This document shows positions 21,173 to 28,334 of a DNA stretch of 28,334 nucleotides, one piece after another. The stretch covers positions 341,608 through 369,941 of the forward strand of contig JAAAKB020000017.1 of the NCBI GenBank assembly GCA_010014835.2, given 5' to 3'. The notes below the pieces were generated by a model that worked only from the letters and a program-made list of their open reading frames with translations, did not search any database and was not told the origin of the DNA. A program made the translations under genes and the position numbers. Position 1 is the first letter of the stretch. The number at the start of each line of letters is the position of its first letter. Origin of the DNA: Apostichopus leukothele (taxonomy: Eukaryota > Echinodermata > Holothuroidea > Aspidochirotida > Stichopodidae).

Positions 21173-23420
21173 CTTAATAAGTAATGGTGACTTAATATGC
21201 TTGACCTATTAAATGAAACGTGAATAGGCATTACAAATGGCGAATTCTGTGCCAATACTAAACATGGCTTACCTGTTTGTAGGATTGCATAGAATTTCTT
21301 AAATTTCTTCAGTTTACTGAGATAATCTCAATAACAACTTCTTAGAAATTCAACAGCTCACTGGCAATCGATAAATAAGTTACTGTCCTTTTACCCATAA
21401 TTAAATTATCCAAAGCGATGATAGATTTTATTCAGGAAAGTACTAAATATAATTCAGTTTAATAGATTAAGTTATTGCAGGGAAAATAATTAAAGTTTGT
21501 CACATTTAAGTCTAATCGTAGTATTCATAATTTGCATATTATACTTATAGGAAACAACCAAATGAAACCATTCGTGTAACCAACTAGACTTAAAGAGAGT
21601 TCCGTGTGCTTCTTACCTTTAGAAAATTTGTCTCCTGACCTTTATTGGAAATACTGGAAATAAACATGGTTCTAATTATTTAGCTGCATTTCGTTTGACC
21701 TAACCTTTAGTGGGTGTCAATTTTAAGGCTAGCTTTGACATAGATACCAAACTACTACTCGTTTTGAAATGTTCTGTGACATAGCTCCGACACATATTGA
21801 AGCGAATACAATGTCCTTGTCAGAAATAGTATTACGGACTTGTTTCATTGAAACATTTATACATATTTAAATTGGTTTGTTCAATGATTCAAATATTTAT
21901 TTTGCTACTCTCAGTTTTTTAATCATCACGGTTGCTCGCAAATACAATTATTTTGGCTATGTAAAAGAAACCTTTTTAGGCTTTGTGGGTAAATTATTTA
22001 GCTTGAAGGAAAATGTTCTTGCTTTCAAATGCTATAAAATATCCATTTATGTAATAACATATTTCCTCTTTTTAGCTTAGTCAGGATGTGTTCTCGTAAA
22101 TTTTCCTTTCCCTATCATTAATAAAGATTTGGTGAAAAATTTGTTCGAATAATTTTTGCAGTTCACACCTGGAGATATTAAACTGAATAGATAAACAGGT
22201 TGAATTAAAGATAAGAAAAACTGATAGGAACAACAGCACAGTCTTTTGTGGCACCTCTAAAATACTGTGGATAACGATACGGTGTTAACAAGAATTAACC
22301 CCATTTTGACTGTGTACATTAAAGTAAGTATAACATCAAAGGACGTCCCGAAGCTGTTATTAAATTTATTAGCGATATACTGTTAGGTTGCAAAATTTCC
22401 CATTGTAATCATTTTAACAAAATATAAGTATAATAAACATTTTTAAGGTGCAAAGATTATATGAAGAATAAAGTCGAAAGAAGATGCAAACTGTGAGAAG
22501 AGTAGAAATGACAGTGAAAAGAGTGGCGAATGTATGCAGGCATTCTAGTTTGTGAAAGCTCTTTTTACAGTGGTATATATCTTTGGTTTAAATGCCAAAG
22601 TAACGACAAGACGAGGTGACGAAAAGTAAACCAAATAAATTGCTGGATTTATATTAACATTCAGCAGATAAAATTGGCTGTACAAACAGTTAACACATGC
22701 AAAGCAAGTAAAATTTCATTTATCTTAAGCTTTATTTGAAATATTACAAAACGTATTCAAGTTTCATAATAGAATCCTATCCAATCTGATAAAATCCGAT
22801 AAACTGGTACTTGTTTGATAACTATGAAAAGTACCGTATCTGCTGCTTACGCCTGGAACTATGCATCGTCTATTTGTTAGAGAAATCAAGATTCATATTA
22901 ATGCTGCATTTTTACTTCCTGAGTTCCAGGAGCACTAATTTTCTCAAAGTGTCAGTATTTGCCCAAGGCCTCAGCTATTATGCTACCTTCCGGTTTCACA
23001 ACTAACGTTACTCAGTTCACCTTAAAGTCAAATCACAAATTTCATCTAACGTATGGTACATATTGTTAAGTAGTGTAAATGAGCCAAAATGATGCAAAGA
23101 CTCCCACACTTTAAACCAGTCAAAAATAATTAGGTGGTATTTTTGTTTCTATCAAAGATGAAATAACATGGGAAAGACCATCAAATTAAGAAACTTCCGA
23201 CGTTTCCTTATATTATCACTGTGAAATCCATTTCAGGCAAATAAGGGCATTTGTAGGTTACCTTAGCTTGTTACCTTAGCCTATCACTCAATAAAATGCA
23301 CAATAGAGAGAGTCTCTTCATGACGTCATCATTTATAAATCCTATGGTTACTAAAAAGCATAAATTGTGATGATCTTTCCATTAAAACATCAAACTTTAT
23401 CTCACCTTTCCTGCATCCAG

Positions 23421-23509
23421 GTTTCAATATTTTCATCGGTGTCAGTGGTGACGTAAGTTCATATCGCGATCTTATGTCGACAGAGGACATTTTCGACGCA
23501 ACGTATAAG
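23421..23509 (+). CDS. Candidate internal exon on plus strand (weak)
   Basis: A strong acceptor (CTCACCTTTCCTGCATCCAG) precedes 89 open nt encoding FNIFIGVSGDVSSYRDLMST and then EDIFDATYK, ending at AAG before GTAGCT. A second possible donor, GAC before GTAAGT, lies inside at 23452. The reading ends in phase 0, matching the next candidate exon. No family is recognised. The weak points are the short downstream intron (74 nt) and the absence of an upstream partner exon. Confidence 0.25.
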
Positions 23510-23583
23510 GTAGCTCAACTTTGGTAATTCTTAAGATATATGAAACTTTACTGCAGAGTATATACGTATTCTAGAGAGCGCAG

Positions 23584-23715
23584 ATAGTGGAAGAGGTTAC
23601 AGAGCAAGATATGTATGAAGATGTCAGAGGTGCTACAGAAGCAGAAGAAATGGTTTGTAAAGTTAAGAAACGTTATAGAGAAGAGTACAATGAAAGACAT
23701 GCAAATGAAAAATAG
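23584..23715 (+). CDS. Candidate C-terminal exon on plus strand, charged tail
   Basis: After an AG at 23582-23583 the frame is open for 43 codons to TAG: it starts IVEEVTEQDMYEDVRGATEA and ends KKRYREEYNERHANEK. The composition (many E, K, R and several Y) is unlike AT-rich background. YEDV and YREEY would suit a cytoplasmic signalling tail with tyrosine phosphorylation sites, but this is only a resemblance. The acceptor has a poor pyrimidine tract. It may form a gene with 23421-23509, nested in and opposite to the cystine-knot gene, about 0.5 kb from its prodomain exon. Confidence 0.3.
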   Translation: MVEEVTEQDMYEDVRGATEAEEMVCKVKKRYREEYNERHANEK

Positions 23716-24249
23716 TGAATGCCCAATTTGCGATGGATATAGGTTATTATCATGTTATTGTTTAGCTTTACTTTAGGGGAAAAAAACATTTTTCTTTTAT
23801 ATTTCTGATTAGGGTTTATTTAGGAGGATGGTCCGTCTGCTGATTGACTTTATTAGAATTTCTTGACCCGAAGAACTCTCACTACGGTGGATTCGACTCG
23901 CTGAGACGTAATATTATTTTATCATTTACGAAATAAGTTACTTTGGAACTGCTTCTAAGCTAAACCTTTATTAAATCAATCACCTTTTTAAGCAGATGCG
24001 GACTTAATATGTTTTGGTACATGGTACCGCATATTGTAAAGAACATAATTGAAACTGCTTCTCCATGAACTCAAATATTCTCTGTTATGAATTTTGAACT
24101 CTCATTAACCGGTTATGATATTGCTAAGTATATGATGGGGGAGTAATCTACAAATAGAGAAGCATTGAGTAGTTACCGGTAAGAAAGAAAGAAAATACAA
24201 AGAAACAAAAGATACATTTACATTTTGACATATTGTCACCTGAACTTAC

Positions 24250-24486
24250 TTTGGATACATCGTGGGCATCTGATATCTGTGTGATTCTATCGAATGGTGG
24301 TCTAGCCTGCGGTTGTTCTAATGAGAAGGCAATCTTTCGTGATTTAACATGCTCTATTGCTGGACTTTTCAGAACGTCATATATGTTTGTATCATCTACA
24401 AGCTTTTGATAGACAGGAAAAAGGCTTGGTTCATAAGGCTCAAATGACTCTTCCTGATCCACAACCTCTCGATTTAGGTCGTAAAT
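24250..24486 (-). CDS. Cystine-knot ligand, prodomain exon
   Basis: This exon of exactly 79 codons (phase 0 at both ends) lies between acceptor TTTATCCTTTTGATAG and donor GTAAGTTC. It encodes IYDLNREVVDQEESFEPYEP, then SLFPVYQKLVDDTNIYDVLK, and ends ITQISDAHDVSK. The sequence is acidic and lacks cysteine, as expected of the propeptide of a neurotrophin- or Spätzle-type precursor. It splices in frame to the mature-ligand exon 10.7 kb away (DVSK joined to RPSASRYIPRRAC) and in frame from the 56-nt exon upstream. The GTG at 24462 lies inside the exon and is not the start. Propeptides diverge fast, so assignment rests on splicing logic and not on homology. Confidence 0.65.
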
Positions 24487-24931
24487 CTATCAAAAGGATA
24501 AAGAGAATAGAACTTTAAACTTAAAAAGGAAAAGACGAAAAGTTTAAAACAGCTGCATAAAGAAAAGAACGCCAAAAAGTTGTCACGAACGGCAAATTAA
24601 CTTGAACTGAAACCTGTACATTGAATGAGGCATTTGGTAGGAGCCTGGACGAAAACGGATGCTACTAAACCATTTGTGGATTATTTACTTATTTATATGT
24701 ACACAATTTTATTAGACAAAAGTAGAAGTTCGATAACATTTATGCATTGCGTTCCTTTCCCAATTCTTTTAATATCTCTCTGCTTGGAATTTAGAAGTGT
24801 CATCGAGAAGGAATATTAATAATGGTTAAGTACTTAATAAACGTCGTGCTCAATTAGTGTTTGTTTAAATTTAGTAAACTTAGGGAAAAATAGATGTAAA
24901 TAATTAAGTAAAAATGTCAAGTGAGCTTTAC
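24487..24931 (-). other. 445-nt intron of the cystine-knot gene
   Basis: The donor is GAG before GTAAAG and the acceptor is TTTTGATAG. The plus-strand open frame at 24625-24819 overlaps it but has no domain and no splice context. Confidence 0.55.
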
Positions 24932-24987
24932 CTCCTGATCAGTAAATGATGATAAGTCTACTGGGAAAGCGCGTCTTAATGATGAAC
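24932..24987 (-). CDS. Cystine-knot ligand, 5'-most exon seen, 56 nt
   Basis: An acceptor with a strong pyrimidine tract (CTTTCTCTCTATTCCACAG) precedes 56 nt that end at GAG before GTAAAG. Entered in phase 1, it encodes SSLRRAFPVDLSSFTDQE, continuing directly into IYDLNREVV of the next exon. It would be the N-terminal part of the propeptide, just after the signal peptide. The signal-peptide exon should end with one nucleotide of a codon. I examined donor-like sites up to 28334 and found none whose phase-1 frame was open, so it is probably beyond the window. Confidence 0.55.
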
Positions 24988-24996
24988 CTGTGGAAT

Positions 24997-25018
24997 AGAG
25001 AGAAAGAGAGAGAGAGAT
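24997..25018. repeat. AG-rich simple repeat
   Basis: An AGAGAGAAAGAGAGAGAGAG tract lies directly at the acceptor of the 56-nt exon. On the minus strand it forms the TC-rich polypyrimidine tract, so length change here could affect splicing. Confidence 0.8.
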
Positions 25019-28000
25019 AACATCAGAGAATTGATAGTTATTTCCGCCCGCATGAAGATTATAAGGAACACATGCCACTTCACCTATGCATGTTTATATG
25101 TAAGCTGGAAAGAATGACCTGTTTCCTTAAATTCCCAATCGAAAACGACTCATCTTTATGCAAAACTGTGTGCAATTTCAACGCTCAAACCAGGGAAGTT
25201 TAATTTAGTTTAAATTACAACCATCTCACCAAAGATATGTTTCGACAAGCCACAGGATAGAAACTGTTGTTTTCTGTAAATGGTACACAGCGTGATCAAG
25301 TGAAAAGTAATATACTCTACATACAAGGGGATTTGGTTTTCATAGTGCATGAAGCTTGTCAATTATTTTCAACTTTTCATTAATTGAATTAAATGATAAC
25401 AATATTTGGTCCAACAAATAATTTTATTGGAGTAACAACATTCAACATGCTCTCATTAATTGTTGCTACTCAAAGTCAGTCCGAAATATCTGAAGACAAA
25501 AAAATGCCAAAGGGATTTCCGGATTGTTGCATGTCGGTGCATTTATGGACAATGTAGGTTGTGAGGAAGCAATATAGCTGCAAGTAGACATTGCATTCGG
25601 TATTCGACTGGCATGTTATTCACATAACTGAACTCGAAAGATGGTATTTACAGCGTAAAGGAGAGATACGAGTTAAGATGAAGTGGAGGACTCTTCGCTT
25701 CTTCACTCTGCTGATAAGTATGGACCCTATAGTACACAGGGGACTGTTCCTGCCACTTGTAAGCAGGGGCACCACCACTTATACTTCTATGGGCTTTAGC
25801 CCCGTCCTCCGCTGCTAACAACTTGACTATTCCTAAGGCATTTACCCTTGAACTAAAAATAGATTTTATTAGACCAATTGCCGCTGTCACATGCCATTTG
25901 AATCATGATATCTGTCTTCCTTCCATTTTTTATAACATTACTCTTCATTACTTTTGTTTCCGTTTACTTTGACCTTTATCTTGTTCTTATATTCGAGGTC
26001 AAATTACAGTGATATTTTTGGTTCCTTTCTTCGATGCATCTCGAGCGAAATCCTTAATTCTTTCCTATACGTAATAAGAGGAAAACAACAAGTTGCCGTG
26101 AGCATGCTTGCGTGAAACTGACCTATAACTAATTTCTTATCAGGACACTGGTACAGTTTTGAAAGATTAGACCATAGCAATAATTTGCGTGGAGTTAATG
26201 AATAAATGTCTACCTTAATAAACCTTTTGGAAGGGAAGTTTGAATGGAAAGAAAAGGTTCGCCTGATTAAACTTCCTGAATAGATCTCGATTATAGTAAT
26301 TGGCAACAATCGAAAACATGCATGACCCTGACGTACGGTGTCCACAGTTCTGTCATAAAATACCTGGGGAGTTTCTCAAGATAAGTATAAGTGGTCCTTT
26401 TAATAGAGCTTTGAAAATTGGAATAGTGGATATAATTAAGAAGAAACAGGGAGAACACTGGTAAAATAAATTTGATCTAATCCTCTCTAGCCAGTAGTAC
26501 TCTGATTTTGGTAAATAACTTACAATCATGTCAGGTTCAGTAAGTTTCCACGTATCATTGCAAGCTTTAAACTTCGTTAGCATATGCGTTCAACGGTATA
26601 GTCCTTTCTCCGTAGCCGTTGAAAAACACTACTATCTTTTATGGCAACAAAATTTGACGACATCCAACCATGTGTATAGCATTGGGTTTCTGAATAACCC
26701 TGTATTGCGTACTGCATTTCCTGTTTTTAGCCCTGATAGCTTTCATTTGTCTTCGAATAGACACATTAAGAGCCGTTATTATCATTCCAATGCTTCGCTC
26801 GAATGCCATTAAATTCCTAAGTTGTAAAGAACACTGACTGACTTCTTTAAAGGGATAGCCCTGCAGTGAAAGAATTGCATTGCAAGAGAAATTTCCAAAT
26901 GCTCTGCACTGAAGATACTAATACGGCCAAGGGTGTTAATACAACGATTGTTATGACCATTGTGTACACATCGTGTAATCTCAATGCGCAATACCAATTT
27001 CAATTCATAGTAGTATACGCTCTCATGAAGCTTTCATTGTATAGTATAGGAATAGGATGACGCAACCTTTGAAGATATATCACAATTGATAACAGAAGAT
27101 CGAACCGATGAATTAATAAGTAAATAAGGAAAATGTTCTGCCCTACGAAGCTTCACAGAACTTTGTTATACATGATCAAGAAAAGCAGAACGTCAAAACT
27201 GAACGCAAGAACCAAACATTGTATTCTGGCATGTGTACTTGTCCCATGATGTGATTTGGTGTTTTGGCATACATGAAATGGTGTTCTGACATACATGTGA
27301 CTGGTGTAAATATGCTGTTCTGACATACATAGAGAGTATTCAAGTTTACATAAATCATTGTTCCTCACATAACGTTTCCGATAACACCCCTCTAGAGCCA
27401 ATCCCTTTAATTGGCCACAATGTTGTCATCTTTCCCTCTACTTCAAACATGCAACTGTGTAGAATTGAATTCAAAGAGTCGTCTATTTCCAGAAAGCAAA
27501 TACAATGGAAGAGTGATTACCCTGTGTAAAGTTGACATTCATTACAATTCTGGAAGATTTTACGCATACAAGGTACTGTCACTTACTGTCTTAATCAACA
27601 CTAATTCACAGCCCGGTGTTATTAACTCGAATCACCGATAGTACGCACGTTAGCCTTCAAATGACGTTGCTTTAGACAACATATGCCGACTCGAATGGAT
27701 ATCGACTTAAATGCAGGAGTAGAAAACTATCTTAAATTTGATTTTTTTTTTCTTTTTCTCTCCATTAGTCTCAGGCTCATGGCTCTCATAATATACAGCA
27801 CAAACATTCAAAAGAAAATTCTGCAAAAATCAAAACTTATGTCAAAACATGTAAGAGAATTGAGTCAATTTCATAAGTGTTGAATATACTTGAATAGTAT
27901 TAATTAGAATCGTCTGATGACTAGAAAGTCATTAAAAAACAGTCAGGTTTGTACATTTTTGGTATTATATTTTCAACCAAAATTATATAAAAGGTAGTTT

Positions 28001-28300
28001 GTGTCCAGCAAAATGAACGTGAAATGCAGTAATCGTAACTCATAGTAAGACCAAAAAAAGAGGATATAAGTGACGCATTTAAAACTGGAATGTAACCGAT
28101 GATCACCGAAGCAAGTATACGGTCTCGTAAATATGCAAAAAGAGACTTACGGATTCACACGAATAAATTATCTGTTTCTCGTCAAGCACAACTTGTTTTT
28201 CATTCAATCTTCCAACATGAAACGATTCAAATTATTTCAAACTGGTATCATATCGTCTCAATAGTTAAATATCTCAGAGAACTCATTATTATACTTAATA
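25019..28300. other. Non-coding stretch, no exon supported
   Basis: Open frames here (for example 25648-25890, 26004-26345 and 26353-26583 minus; 26528-26812 and 27411-27641 plus) show no domains, and most begin at GTG or TTG. Donor-like sites on the minus strand near 26521, 27567 and 28145 are preceded by stops in the phase needed for the cystine-knot gene. A CAGGGGCACC motif at 25764 slightly resembles the hAT-like ends elsewhere. The region may be the gene's first intron. Confidence 0.4.
27260..27330. repeat. Short imperfect direct repeats
   Basis: TGTTYTGRCATACAT occurs three times, at about 27260, 27282 and 27316, with a degenerate fourth form near 27223. The spacing is irregular, so it looks like a decayed short tandem repeat. 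Confidence 0.65.
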
Positions 28301-28301
28301 A

Positions 28302-28334
<33 letters not shown>
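28302..28334. repeat. (AT)n microsatellite at window end
   Basis: Alternating AT fills the last ~30 bases and continues past the edge. Its full length cannot be seen. Confidence 0.95.

Larger units (their letters stand above)
13536..24249 (-). other. 10.7-kb intron of the cystine-knot gene
   Basis: The donor (GTATCCAAA, then GTAAGTTC) and acceptor (TTTCTTTAG) join two phase-0 exons. The intron holds an AAAT microsatellite (13552-13573), a 231-bp tandem duplication, a G-quadruplex candidate, a 97-bp minisatellite, the second copy of the segment in the TRIM intron, a decayed LINE and two weak plus-strand coding candidates. Stretches 15431-17860 and 20400-23420 otherwise show nothing recognisable. 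The minus-strand open frame at 16212-16502 has no splice context or known domain. Confidence 0.65.

Noticed and set aside
26515-26583. Possible first exon (MLTKFKACND) with a strong GTAAGT donor on the minus strand
   Set aside because: The peptide is not a signal peptide, and in the phase required by the 24932-24987 exon there is a stop just before the donor.

Overview
This is an AT-rich, intron-rich animal nuclear sequence with no bacterial, phage or plasmid signs. The gene families, a TRIM-like B-box protein with a beta-rich C-terminus and a neurotrophin/Spätzle-type cystine-knot ligand, together with the LINE and MITE content, fit an invertebrate deuterostome. My best guess is an echinoderm such as a sea cucumber, but this is an inference from style and not a sequence match.

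Layout. Positions 1-3100 hold no gene I can support; they carry a 125-bp tandem duplication and many TAGGC/GCCTA motifs. Positions 3387-6647 (minus strand) hold the 3' part of a TRIM-like gene: a large last exon (B-box, coiled coil, beta-rich C-terminal region) and, 1.75 kb upstream, a 36-nt microexon that joins it in phase. No RING exon was found. Positions 6650-13200 are intergenic or 5' intronic and contain two related TA-flanked MITEs in opposite orientation.

Positions 13215-24987 (minus strand) hold the 3' three exons of a secreted cystine-knot growth factor. They encode a prodomain over two exons, then one exon with a basic cleavage site and a seven-cysteine knot ending in SCCSC. The signal-peptide exon was not found. 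The 10.7-kb intron between the prodomain and the knot exon contains a 231-bp tandem duplication, a 97-bp minisatellite, a decayed 2.1-kb LINE of the CR1/Jockey-like kind, and two weak plus-strand coding candidates. From 25000 to the end I see no convincing exon; the window ends inside an (AT)n tract.

The two genes lie on the same strand but need not work together. TRIM proteins act inside the cell, often in ubiquitin signalling. The cystine-knot ligand would be secreted and would act on Trk/p75-like or Toll-like receptors depending on its true subfamily. A ~0.5-kb segment in the TRIM intron has a diverged copy in the ligand intron, and the LINE is inserted into that second copy, which gives a relative order of events.
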